Of a DNA stretch of 64,000 bases, positions 30,318 to 38,878 are shown one piece after another. The notes beneath the pieces are model-generated. The model saw only the letters and a program-made list of their open reading frames with translations, made no database searches and was not told the origin of the DNA. Position 1 is the stretch's first letter. Every line of letters starts with the position of its first letter. The position numbers and the translations under genes are program-made. Source of the stretch: Dyella halodurans (lineage in GTDB: Bacteria > Pseudomonadota > Gammaproteobacteria > Xanthomonadales > Rhodanobacteraceae); the NCBI RefSeq assembly GCF_026283925.1, contig NZ_JAPDPF010000002.1, forward strand, positions 124,001 through 188,000, given 5' to 3'.

Positions 30318-31655
30318 ATGTCACGCCGCGATATGTACGACGCCCCGGGCCTGTTTGCCGAGTCCGATGATCTGAAGCCCCTGGCCGAACGCATGCGCCC
30401 GCGCACGCTCGACGAAATCGTCGGCCAGCAACGCGTGCTGGCGCCCGGCAAGGCGCTGCGGCGCGCGCTGGAAGCCGGACGCGTGCACTCCATGGTGTTG
30501 TGGGGGCCGCCAGGCTGCGGCAAGACCACGATTGCACTGCTGGTAGCGCGCTATGCGGATGCCGACTTCCGCGCGATCTCCGCCGTGCTGTCGGGCCTGC
30601 CCGATGTGCGCAAGGCGCTGGCCGAGGCGGAAGCCAATTTCGCGCAGGGGCGCCGCACCGTGTTGTTCGTGGACGAGGTACACCGCTTCAACAAGGCTCA
30701 GCAGGATGCCTTCCTGCCGCATATCGAGCGCGGTGTCATCATCTTCATTGGCGCCACCACCGAGAACCCGTCGTTCGAGCTGAACTCCGCACTGCTGTCG
30801 CGCTGCCGCGTGCATGTGCTCGAAGCGGTGACGATCGACGACATCGTCACTGCGCTCAAGCGCGCCTTGCACGACCACGAGCGCGGCCTTGGCGAGATGG
30901 CGCTGGAGGTTTCGGACGAATCGCTGCGCCTGATCGCGCACGCGGCCGACGGTGACGTGCGCCGCGGACTGACGCTGCTGGAGATCGCTGCGGAACTGGC
31001 CGAGAACCATCGCATCGACGACACCACGCTGACCCAGGTGCTGGCCGATCGCACGCGCCGTTTCGACAAGGGCGGCGAGCAGTTCTACGACCAGATCTCC
31101 GCGCTGCATAAATCCGTGCGTTCGTCCGACCCCGACGCTGCCGTGTACTGGCTGTGTCGCATGCTGGACGGTGGTGTCGACCCGCTTTATCTCGCCCGCC
31201 GCATGACCCGCATGGCAGTGGAGGATGTTGGCCTGGCCGAGCCACGCGCGTGGCGCATGGCGCTGGATGCGTGGGACACCTATGAACGCCTGGGCAGTCC
31301 GGAAGGCGAGCTGGGCCTGGCGCAGCTGGCCATCTGGCTGGCGATCGCGCCCAAGAGCAACGCGGCTTACAAGGCCTATAACGACGCACGCGCCCTTATC
31401 CGCGAAACCGGCACGCTCGACGTGCCGATGCATTTGCGCAATGCGCCAACCAAACTGATGAAGGGCCTTGGCTACGGCACCGGCTACCAGTACGACCACG
31501 ATGCCGAAGGCGGTGTGGCGCTGGACCAGCAGTGTTTGCCGGACCAGCTCGACGGTACGGTGTTCTACGAACCGGTGGAGCGCGGATTGGAGTTGAAGCT
31601 GCGCGAGAAGTTGTTGAGTTTGCGTGAGGCGCGGCGTCAAGCCCGCAACAAGTGA
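30318..31655 (+). CDS. rarA: Replication-associated recombination protein A (AAA+ ATPase)
   Basis: 445 residues from ATG at 30318 (MSRRDMYDAPGLF); an in-frame codon at 30279 is less likely. RarA (MgsA) is a clamp-loader-related ATPase that acts at stalled forks with SSB. The conserved start PLAERMRPRTLDEIVGQ is followed by Walker A LWGPPGCGKTTIA, Walker B RTVLFVDEVHRFNKAQQ, sensor 1 IFIGATTENPSFE, and the Arg-finger region SALLSRCRVHVLE. The C-terminal tetramerisation part (YWLCRMLDGGVDPLYLARRM, then PKSNAAYKAYNDA) is complete. rarA between lolA and serS is a conserved gammaproteobacterial order. Confidence 0.96.
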   Translation: MSRRDMYDAPGLFAESDDLKPLAERMRPRTLDEIVGQQRVLAPGKALRRALEAGRVHSMVLWGPPGCGKTTIALLVARYADADFRAISAVLSGLPDVRKALAEAEANFAQGRRTVLFVDEVHRFNKAQQDAFLPHIERGVIIFIGATTENPSFELNSALLSRCRVHVLEAVTIDDIVTALKRALHDHERGLGEMALEVSDESLRLIAHAADGDVRRGLTLLEIAAELAENHRIDDTTLTQVLADRTRRFDKGGEQFYDQISALHKSVRSSDPDAAVYWLCRMLDGGVDPLYLARRMTRMAVEDVGLAEPRAWRMALDAWDTYERLGSPEGELGLAQLAIWLAIAPKSNAAYKAYNDARALIRETGTLDVPMHLRNAPTKLMKGLGYGTGYQYDHDAEGGVALDQQCLPDQLDGTVFYEPVERGLELKLREKLLSLREARRQARNK

Positions 31656-31686
31656 CACTCAGCTACAGTCCGCCTTGGTTTTTGCT

Positions 31687-31766
31687 CGTCATTCCAGCGA
31701 AAGCTGGAATCCAGTGCCTTTAGGGCACAGCAAAGTCGCTGGATCCCAGCTTCCGCTGGGATGACG
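31687..31766. repeat. REP-like bipartite inverted repeat, second copy
   Basis: The same design as at 21283-21379: CGTCATTCCAGCGAAAGCTG on the left, CAGCTTCCGCTGGGATGACG on the right, with CCAGTGCCTTTAGGGCACAGCAAAG arms between the two hairpins (split here as CCAGTGCCTTTAGG and GCACAGCAAAG). It lies 31 bp after the rarA stop and may serve as its terminator. Confidence 0.85.
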
Positions 31767-31847
31767 ATTCCGTGAGTCCATCCTTTGCCCTAGTCGGCCA
31801 GGGTCCGTATTCGCGAACGAACCCCAACAATGCTCTCGAGGTCCGCC

Positions 31848-32477
31848 ATGCCCATCACCTGGTATTTCGACTTCATCTCCCCCTTCGCCTGGCTGCAATG
31901 GCCCAAGGTCAAGGCGCTAGCCGCGACGCATCCGGTCATCCTGCGTCCCATCCTGTTCGCCGGCGTGCTCGACCGCCGCGGCCAGAAGGGCCCGGCGGAA
32001 ATCCCGGTCAAACGCGAATTCACCTATCGCCACGCCTTGTGGCGCGCCCGCCAGGCCGGTCAGTCACTGCGCTTTCCGCCTACGCATCCGTTCAATCCGC
32101 TGGCAGCGCTGCGGCTATGCATCGCTGCCGGCAGCAGCGTGGAGGCAACCGACGCGATCTTTGACTGGATCTGGGGGCGGGGCCACGCGGGCGATAGCGT
32201 CGATGCACTGGCACCGGTGGCGGCGCGCCTGGGTATTGCCGATCCGGCGACAGCTATCGCCGAGCCTGCAGTGAAGGCACAACTCAAGGCGAATTTCGAT
32301 GCCGCGATGGAGGAGGGCGTGTTTGGCGTACCCACGCTCTCCCTGGACGGTCGCCTGTTCTGGGGCGACGACGCCCATGATTTCGCGCTCGCCTGCCTGC
32401 ATGATCCCTCGCTATGGGACGAGCCCGAGATGCAGCGCGTGGCAAGCTTGCCGATTGGCATGGCACGTTCCGTCTGA
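31848..32477 (+). CDS. 2-hydroxychromene-2-carboxylate isomerase-like DsbA-fold protein
   Basis: 209 residues from ATG at 31848 (MPITWYFDFISPFAW); an upstream in-frame ATG at 31830 has no better support. The Y-x-D-F-x-S-P-x-(A/S)-(W/Y) start is the HCCA isomerase/kappa glutathione transferase signature, in which Ser replaces the DsbA active-site cysteine. The C-terminal block EEGVFGVPTLSLDGRLFWGDD holds the cis-Pro glutathione-binding loop. True HCCA isomerases act in naphthalene breakdown. With no aromatic pathway genes nearby, a general glutathione-linked role is more likely. It stands alone between the REP element and a small membrane protein. Confidence 0.85.
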   Translation: MPITWYFDFISPFAWLQWPKVKALAATHPVILRPILFAGVLDRRGQKGPAEIPVKREFTYRHALWRARQAGQSLRFPPTHPFNPLAALRLCIAAGSSVEATDAIFDWIWGRGHAGDSVDALAPVAARLGIADPATAIAEPAVKAQLKANFDAAMEEGVFGVPTLSLDGRLFWGDDAHDFALACLHDPSLWDEPEMQRVASLPIGMARSV

Positions 32478-32594
32478 GAGCTATGCATCCGCCATGACTC
32501 GGCCACCCTGGGTTGCCTTGCTGCGACACAGCTTGCGGCCTGTCGCACCGGGGGCATAGATTCGGCCCACCGAAGGTTTCGTGGGGAGCGGACC

Positions 32595-33167
32595 ATGCGC
32601 GTACTCGTAGCGGCACTGCTGGGCGGCATCGTGATGTTTCTGTGGGGCGCCATCGCCCATTTGGCGCTGGGCCTGGGTAACCCCGGCATTCACCAACCGG
32701 TGAATGAGGATGTGGTGCTCAGCAGCTTGCATCAGGGGCTGGGCGCGGAACCCGGCGTGTATATCCTGCCGTCGATCGATCCCAACAAGATGGGCGACAA
32801 GGCCACCATCGCCGCGTACTCCACCAAGTCCCAGGCGTCACCCTATGCGTGGGTGGTCTATATGCCGCAGGGCGAGGATCTCTCCAATATGACCCGGCAA
32901 CTGCCACGGCAGTGGGCTTCGGACACCTTGGCCGCACTGGCTCTAGCCTTTGTGATGGCACTAGGGCCGTTCGGCTTGATCAAGCGCATGTACATTGCGC
33001 TGGCCTTTGCAGTCTTTGCCTGGCTCAGCGACATGGTGCCGTACTGGAACTGGTATCGCTTTCCTTCCTCACTGACGGTAGCCGCCCTGGTCGAGCAGGT
33101 AATTGGCTGGCTGTTGGCCGGTGCAGTAATGGCCTGGTGGCTCGGGCGTCGGCGCAAGACGTTCTAG
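32595..33167 (+). CDS. Membrane protein of unknown function
   Basis: 190 residues, GGGGAGCGG ahead of the ATG. Hydrophobic segments lie at the N-terminus (VLVAALLGGIVMFLWGAIAH) and in the last 90 residues (DTLAALALAFVMALGPFGLI; YIALAFAVFAWLSDMVPYWN; EQVIGWLLAGAVMAWWLGRR). Between them is an extracytoplasmic loop of about 70 residues (GVYILPSIDPNKMGDKATIA...WVVYMPQG). The final K/R-rich end is cytoplasmic. I recognise the general type from uncharacterised proteobacterial proteins but not a named family. It precedes serS, separated by a strong hairpin. Confidence 0.75.
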   Translation: MRVLVAALLGGIVMFLWGAIAHLALGLGNPGIHQPVNEDVVLSSLHQGLGAEPGVYILPSIDPNKMGDKATIAAYSTKSQASPYAWVVYMPQGEDLSNMTRQLPRQWASDTLAALALAFVMALGPFGLIKRMYIALAFAVFAWLSDMVPYWNWYRFPSSLTVAALVEQVIGWLLAGAVMAWWLGRRRKTF

Positions 33168-33180
33168 GGGGCGCGCTCGT

Positions 33181-33211
33181 AGCTTCCTCTCCCCTCCGGG
33201 GAGAGGAAGCT
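33181..33211. terminator. Hairpin with perfect 14-bp stem before serS
   Basis: AGCTTCCTCTCCCC, a TCC loop, then GGGGAGAGGAAGCT. It lies 13 bp after the stop of the membrane protein gene. No T-run follows, so it is either a factor-assisted terminator or a dispersed repeat; similar CCTCTCCCC...GGGGAGAGG hairpins are common between genes in this group. Confidence 0.6.
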
Positions 33212-33289
33212 CGCACAGACGGGGTTTCGCGATGCCTCATGCGGCCCGCCGCCCCCGACATTGCGGCCATCACGGCCACCCAGCGATAA

Positions 33290-34603
<1,314 letters not shown>

Positions 34604-34610
34604 GATCGCC

Positions 34611-34973
34611 ATGAGCACCCAGCGCTGGGACAAGGTCGAACTCACCGCCAGCTACACCTTGCTGACGATCCTGGCCACCGAACTGCTGACCCGCCTCGGG
34701 CTGTTCAGCATGTTCCCGCTGCCCCCGGTTGACCTGGTGCTCTCCCTCATCGCCACGGTGCTGGTCATCGGCGCGTTCTGGTTCGCCCGCACCAGCCGCA
34801 AGGCCCGCTTCTGGATCATCGGCTTCGCCAGCGCTACCCAACTGGTGCCGATGGTGGTCCGCCAGCCCATCCTGCTCTTGCCCCTGGTCGGCGCCGCCAT
34901 TCCGGTCGCCATCATGCTATGGGCGATGATTGCCTTATCAAAAAAAGGGCAGGGCACCGCACCCCATTCCTGA
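34611..34973 (+). CDS. Small membrane protein of unknown function
   Basis: 120 residues from ATG at 34611; an upstream start inside serS is unlikely. Three or four hydrophobic helices are visible (YTLLTILATELLTRLGLFSM; VDLVLSLIATVLVIGAFWFA; FWIIGFASATQLVPMVV; LLLPLVGAAIPVAIMLWAMI). No family was recognised. Its 7-bp spacing from serS suggests co-transcription. It ends about 110 bp before tRNA-Ser, and that gap holds half of a REP-like element. Confidence 0.7.
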   Translation: MSTQRWDKVELTASYTLLTILATELLTRLGLFSMFPLPPVDLVLSLIATVLVIGAFWFARTSRKARFWIIGFASATQLVPMVVRQPILLLPLVGAAIPVAIMLWAMIALSKKGQGTAPHS

Positions 34974-35021
34974 TACGATGTCGCCCCTGTAAGACGAGTG
35001 GGATACTTCAGCACGCCCACC

Positions 35022-35056
35022 CGTCATTCCCGCGAAAGCGGGAATCCAGCGCCTTA
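35022..35056. repeat. Half copy of the REP-like element
   Basis: CGTCATTCCCGCGAAAGCGG followed by GAATCCAGCGCCTT matches the left half of the elements at 21283 and 31687. The right half is absent; tRNA-Ser begins 30 bp later. Confidence 0.8.
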
Positions 35057-35085
35057 AATGGCACTGGCAGCGCAGCAAAAATCAC

Positions 35086-35175
35086 GGAGAGATGGCCGAG
35101 TGGTTTAAGGCAGCAGTCTTGAAAACTGCCGTAGGTGTAAGCCTACCGTGGGTTCGAATCCCACTCTCTCCGCCA
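35086..35175 (+). tRNA. tRNA-Ser(UGA)
   Basis: 90 nt including an encoded CCA end. The acceptor stem pairs GGAGAGA (35086-35092) with TCTCTCC (35165-35171), with G discriminator at 35172 and CCA at 35173-35175. The anticodon loop CTTGAAA (35118-35124) is closed by GCAGT/ACTGC and gives anticodon TGA, reading UCN codons. A long variable arm (about CCGTAGGTGTAAGCCTACCG) marks a class II tRNA, and the T-loop is GGTTCGAATCC. The tRNA 3' end is the seed of the repeat array that follows. Confidence 0.98.
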
Positions 35176-35938
35176 GATACGCAAAGCGCCCCCTAGTGGG
35201 GCGTTTTGCGTATCTGGCGGAGAGAGTGGTGTGGACGAGCCCACTGGTTCGACAAAATGGTCAGGAACCATTTTGGACAGCCGCAGGCTGGCCCCGTAGC
35301 GCGAGGCGCGGAGGGGTTGGGTGCATGGATGCACCCAACAATCCCACTCCCCACAAGAAACAAAAGCGCCCCCTAGTGGGGCGTTTTGCGTATCTGGCGG
35401 AGAGAGTGGTGTGGACGAGCCCACTGGTTCGACAAAATGGTCAGGAACCACAAGGACAGCCGCAGGCTGGCCCCATAGCGCGAGGCGCGGAGGGGTTGGG
35501 TGCATGGATGCACCCAACAATCCCACTCCCCACAAGAAACAAAAGCGCCCCCTAGTCGGGCGTTTTGCGTATCTGGCGAAGAGAGTGGTGTGGACGAGCC
35601 CACTGGTTCGACAAAATGGTCAGGAACCACAAGGACAGCCGCAGGCTGGCCCCGTAGCGCGAAGCGCGGAGGGGTTGGGTGCATGGATGCACCCAACAAT
35701 CCCACTCCCCACAAGAAGCGAAAGCGCCCCCCTAGTGGGGCGTTTTGCGTATCTGGCGAAGAGAGTGGTGTGGACGAGCCCACTGGTTCGACAAAATGGT
35801 CAGAAACCACAAGGACAGCCGAAGGCTGGCCCCGTAGCGCGAAGCGCGGAGGGGTTGGGTGCATGGATGCACCCAACAGTCCCACTCTCTTCGCCAGAAA
35901 CGAAATCGCCCCTCGCTGGGGGCGTTTTCGTTTCTGAG
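35160..35938. repeat. Four ~180-bp tandem units built on the tRNA-Ser 3' end
   Basis: Unit starts, marked by CCCACTC, lie at 35160 (inside the tRNA), 35343, 35522, 35701 and a terminal one at 35881. Each unit has a direct, partly decayed copy of the tRNA end, then a terminator-like hairpin (GCGCCCCCTAGTGGGGCGTTTT), then TCTGGCGGAGAGAGTGG, the exact reverse complement of the tRNA 3' end (G changes to A in later units), then GAGCCCACTGGTTCGAC. A palindrome GTTGGGTGCAT-GG-ATGCACCCAAC closes the unit. Units are over 90% alike. The terminal piece ends in another hairpin (GAAACGAAA...TTTTCGTTTC). No protein gene is credible here; 35939-36064 shows nothing. Confidence 0.93.
35161..35229 (+). terminator. 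tRNA-Ser terminator within a long inverted repeat
   Basis: GATACGCAAAGCGCCCC at 35176 pairs with GGGGCGTTTTGCGTATC ending at 35214, followed on the upper arm by TTTT. The stem continues outward into the tRNA itself: CCACTCTCTCCGCCA pairs with TGGCGGAGAGAGTGG ending at 35229. A transcript crossing it could fold its tRNA 3' end into this hairpin instead of the cloverleaf. Confidence 0.7.
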
Positions 35939-36064
35939 GACGATCGGCTCTTGGGCAAGGTGCGATCCGACTCTAGTTTTGTTTGGCGGATCATCCGGCT
36001 TTGCACATCAATCAGCGTGGGACATGGATGGGGTTTAACTGTCTACGTCCCGTTTTCTCGATCA

Positions 36065-37021
36065 TCAGCCCATGTAGTTGTGCAGCCAGATGCCCTTCAA
36101 ATACTTGAGTGCCTGCATGTAGACGTTGTCGTTGTTGTTGTGTTGCACGCAGATGGGGAAGATCCATACCGAGTTGGAACCCTGGGCGACAACCGAGGCG
36201 TGCTGCCCGGCGATGACGTGGCCGCCTACCAAACTATTCCCACAGCCGAAACCGTTGGACTGGTAGGACGTGCAGATGACGGGATAGGTGTTGAACTGGT
36301 TGGCCCACAGCTGTATCCAGGTCAGTCCGGCGATCTTCGGATCATTGGTGCTGCCAATGACGTTCGCGAAGGCCTCTCCATAGTTGAGCGTGACCTCGCC
36401 ACCAAAGACCGAATCCACGGTAAAGACTTGCTCTCCGGGCCCATACTGGCGACCCGCTTGGTGGAGACCCTGAAATTGGCCGTCCCGGTAGACGGTGAGG
36501 AACTTTTGATGCTCCTCCGCGGACATCTCGGGTGGGTGCTTGCGAACCTGCACGATCAGATGAGGCTGCTCCTGCAACGCCTCGATCACCCGATCATTGA
36601 CGGTCCTCACGATGCCCTTGAAAACGTCTCTAAGCCCTGGCGTCAACGGTGTGACGTAATTCCAGCGGGGGTTGGACGTCAGGTCGTCAGCGACGAAGCC
36701 CCCTCCAGTGACCCGTTGGCGGCAGAATTCCGACGTTCCCTCCGGCACCGTGGTCAGGCACATGGAGCGGGCCGAGTCGAAGTCGGTACCATTGACGGTG
36801 ACGACATGCCTGTCGGGCTCGTAGGTGTATTCGAAACTGAACTTCCCCAGCAGTCGCCGACCTTCCACGCGGTCGACGACGCCGAGATCGACGTACTCCG
36901 ACTGGGCCACGTGCGTGCCTTCCTTCAAATGGAAGTCCACCTTGTGTTCGCGATCATGCAAGCTGACAAACGCGTTCTGGTAAGCGATCGGTAATGAGAA
37001 ACGCACCTGGATATCCAACAT
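36065..37021 (-). CDS. Orphan protein with C-terminal Cys/His cluster (GGHV...PIC..HN)
   Basis: 318 residues; GAGGGA lies six bases before the ATG. No signal peptide or membrane segment. The N-terminal 270 residues match no family I know. The last 60 have CTSYQSNGFGCGNSLVGGHV, then WIFPICVQHNNND. That arrangement (C...CG, G-H-V, P-x-C-x-x-H-N) resembles small treble-clef or HNH-like zinc sites seen in uncharacterised bacterial proteins; the resemblance is pattern-based and no activity is claimed. It lies 193 bp downstream of another orphan gene on the same strand, both transcribed away from an XRE regulator. Codon use and base composition are less GC-biased than the flanking core genes. Confidence 0.7.
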   Translation of the reverse strand: MLDIQVRFSLPIAYQNAFVSLHDREHKVDFHLKEGTHVAQSEYVDLGVVDRVEGRRLLGKFSFEYTYEPDRHVVTVNGTDFDSARSMCLTTVPEGTSEFCRQRVTGGGFVADDLTSNPRWNYVTPLTPGLRDVFKGIVRTVNDRVIEALQEQPHLIVQVRKHPPEMSAEEHQKFLTVYRDGQFQGLHQAGRQYGPGEQVFTVDSVFGGEVTLNYGEAFANVIGSTNDPKIAGLTWIQLWANQFNTYPVICTSYQSNGFGCGNSLVGGHVIAGQHASVVAQGSNSVWIFPICVQHNNNDNVYMQALKYLKGIWLHNYMG

Positions 37022-37214
37022 AAGACTTCCCTCGCGTCATGCCGGGAACCTGGTGGTGTGCCGAACCGACGGATCCCCGAGGGTACGTATCGGATCGCGT
37101 CACGCCGGCGGTTTCACGGCGAAACCAAGCTCGGCCGTGGCGACATGGCCGCGCACGGCGAATGGATGCGTCCGCCGGTACAGTCACAAGCGGACGCACA
37201 AAGCCCGGACGGGA

Positions 37215-37913
37215 CTACTTAGGCGCGACGTAGTTGTAGTTGACCACCGTGTACGAGTAGTCGTACGACTGATGCTCGACGCTGCCGCAAGGCACACTGA
37301 CGAACCAGGTGCTTACTTCGGACGTCGAATAGACGTACTGGAAGGATGTAACAACCACGTTAAGCACCGGCATCACGGAGATCATGCCGATGATGGTTCC
37401 GAAGTTCTCAGTCACCGTGCTCTGTTTGGTCTGGGCCTGGACGTCGCCCATTTCCGTGGTGAGGTAGGTCAACATCGGCGCCACATCACCGCTCAGGCCT
37501 CCCAGGACGGCGGCAAAAAACTCCCCGTTGATGCTGGCCGCGGTCCCTGACCCTTGTTGCGTGTTCTGGTCGGCGGTGGTTTCTGCCATGCCATCGATAG
37601 AGTTCATCGCCGTCGTCATGGCGGCCTGGTCCAGGAGATACAGGCCATTCACTACTTCCTGGCCACTCGTGTTCTTGACCGCCGCCTTGATCGCCGAGGA
37701 CATCCCCAAGGCGGTTTCGAAGGCCTTCGTGACGTCGGCCACGACGTCCTTCGGCCAATCGTTTTCGATGTATGCAAACAGGAAGTCCGAACTCGGTGCG
37801 TGCAGCCACTTGCCTTGATCGGTCATGGTCACGAGGTAGCTTGGATGGCGCCTGCGCGGCAGGGCAAGAGCGCGACGAAGTTGACGACGCACCAGAACGC
37901 TTTCATTGCTCAT
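37215..37913 (-). CDS. Orphan protein of unknown function
   Basis: 232 residues from ATG at 37913. AGGAGG sits five bases upstream, which decides this start over the codon at 38015. The N-terminus is basic (VRRQLRRALALPRRRHPSYL), and a hydrophilic region with DFLFAYIENDWPKDVVADVT follows. A small-residue-rich middle (SGTAASINGEFFAAVLGGLS) leads to a hydrophobic stretch (TIIGMISVMPVLNVVVTSFQ). The C-terminus is Tyr/Ser-rich (YDYSYTVVNYNYV). The hydrophobic segment near residues 175-195 could insert in a membrane. No family was recognised. It may form an operon with the 37-residue frame upstream and the 318-residue gene downstream. Confidence 0.7.
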   Translation of the reverse strand: MSNESVLVRRQLRRALALPRRRHPSYLVTMTDQGKWLHAPSSDFLFAYIENDWPKDVVADVTKAFETALGMSSAIKAAVKNTSGQEVVNGLYLLDQAAMTTAMNSIDGMAETTADQNTQQGSGTAASINGEFFAAVLGGLSGDVAPMLTYLTTEMGDVQAQTKQSTVTENFGTIIGMISVMPVLNVVVTSFQYVYSTSEVSTWFVSVPCGSVEHQSYDYSYTVVNYNYVAPK

Positions 37914-37983
37914 GAATCCTCCTATGGCCGATGGCACGAGCGAAGTCGCCACGAGATCACTGCCACTGGAAAGCTGGGGCAGC

Positions 37984-38097
37984 TCACCATGCAATTTTCG
38001 AATCGCTGTCGGCACGAACGTTGGGATGGGTAAGACGACTGGGCGGATTCGCTGCAGCGCGAGCTGCTGAACCCGTGAAGATGATCTGCAGATTCAT
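37984..38097 (-). CDS. Possible 37-residue peptide gene
   Basis: A short frame starting at ATG 38097 with a strong GGGAGG ribosome site seven bases upstream. The product begins MNLQIIFTGSAARAAANPPS and ends DSDSKIAW. It has no obvious signal peptide, though the first eight residues are hydrophobic. It is 70 bp upstream of the 232-residue gene on the same strand and faces the XRE regulator. A peptide precursor, a leader peptide or a chance frame are all possible; the ribosome site is the main argument for it. Confidence 0.35.
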   Translation of the reverse strand: MNLQIIFTGSAARAAANPPSRLTHPNVRADSDSKIAW

Positions 38098-38340
38098 GGT
38101 TCGACCTCCCGGAGCCATGCGGACAAGCCCCTCGAACCACGCAATGAGCGTGCGCCGGTGTCGATAACGAACTCAAGCGCGAGACCTTGCGTGCGACTCA
38201 AAGTACTTGCGCCCCGTGCACGATTCGTGAGCGTGCTGATCTATTCCAGTTGGCCAGTACGACCCTCCAAAAGTAGAGCTCGCCGTTGGTGGGTGCGCAC
38301 GATGTGGTCTCATGTCCGATCGGTACCGAGAGGAACTCGC

Positions 38341-38721
38341 ATGACCGACACACGAGCGAAGCGACTGCGGTCCGCCATGAATAGACGCGGACTGACGAAG
38401 CTGAGTGCAATGGCGGCCACGATGGGGGTGACCGAAAGCGCGGTGAGCCGCTGGCGCCATGGTGGCAAGATGACCGTGGACAACGTGACGGTCCTATGCG
38501 ACGTGCTGGATATCTCCATGGACTGGCTGTTGCTCGGGCGGGGAGATATGGAGCAGCACAAGCCTTCCACCCAGCAGATCCACCCACACATCGCTCGCGC
38601 AGTCGCTCGCTTGAAGCCCCACGCTCGTGAACATCTGTCGAAGTTCCTCCGGTCGATTCAGGACGAGCCGATCCAGGACGATCCGATCCGGGACGACCCG
38701 ATCCGAGATGACTCGGGGTGA
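38341..38721 (+). CDS. XRE-family helix-turn-helix regulator
   Basis: 126 residues from ATG at 38341, with GAGGAA eight bases upstream; frames further upstream look non-coding. The helix-turn-helix covers residues 5-65 (AKRLRSAMNRRGLTKLSAMA; MGVTESAVSRWRHGGKMTV; CDVLDISMDWLLLGRGDM), the Cro/C1 type seen in phage and island repressors. The tail ends in a short repeat, IQDEPIQDDPIRDDPIRDD, encoded by a near-perfect 15-bp DNA repeat. It is divergent from the two orphan genes across about 430 bp of otherwise empty sequence and is a reasonable candidate for their regulator. Confidence 0.85.
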   Translation: MTDTRAKRLRSAMNRRGLTKLSAMAATMGVTESAVSRWRHGGKMTVDNVTVLCDVLDISMDWLLLGRGDMEQHKPSTQQIHPHIARAVARLKPHAREHLSKFLRSIQDEPIQDDPIRDDPIRDDSG

Positions 38722-38878
38722 TAGGGACGCAGGTGGGACTGGGGAGGTCTTTGCCGCGTTGCCGCACCTTTTTGCGAGATCGAGGACGCCATCGAAGTGC
38801 TGATGACCAAGGTCTTCATCAGGCAACCACCTCGTCGTCTCGAATCGTTCCCGACACCTTTTTCGACACGGTCTCGAA

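Noticed and set aside
35143-35535. Minus-strand frame ending LRIWRREWDSNPR and other long frames through 35148-36994
   Set aside because: They are translations of the tRNA-Ser antisense strand and its tandem repeats. The repeats keep frames open but encode nothing recognisable.
35160-35938. CRISPR array
   Set aside because: Units are about 180 bp and nearly identical throughout, with no short repeat-unique spacer pattern and no cas genes.
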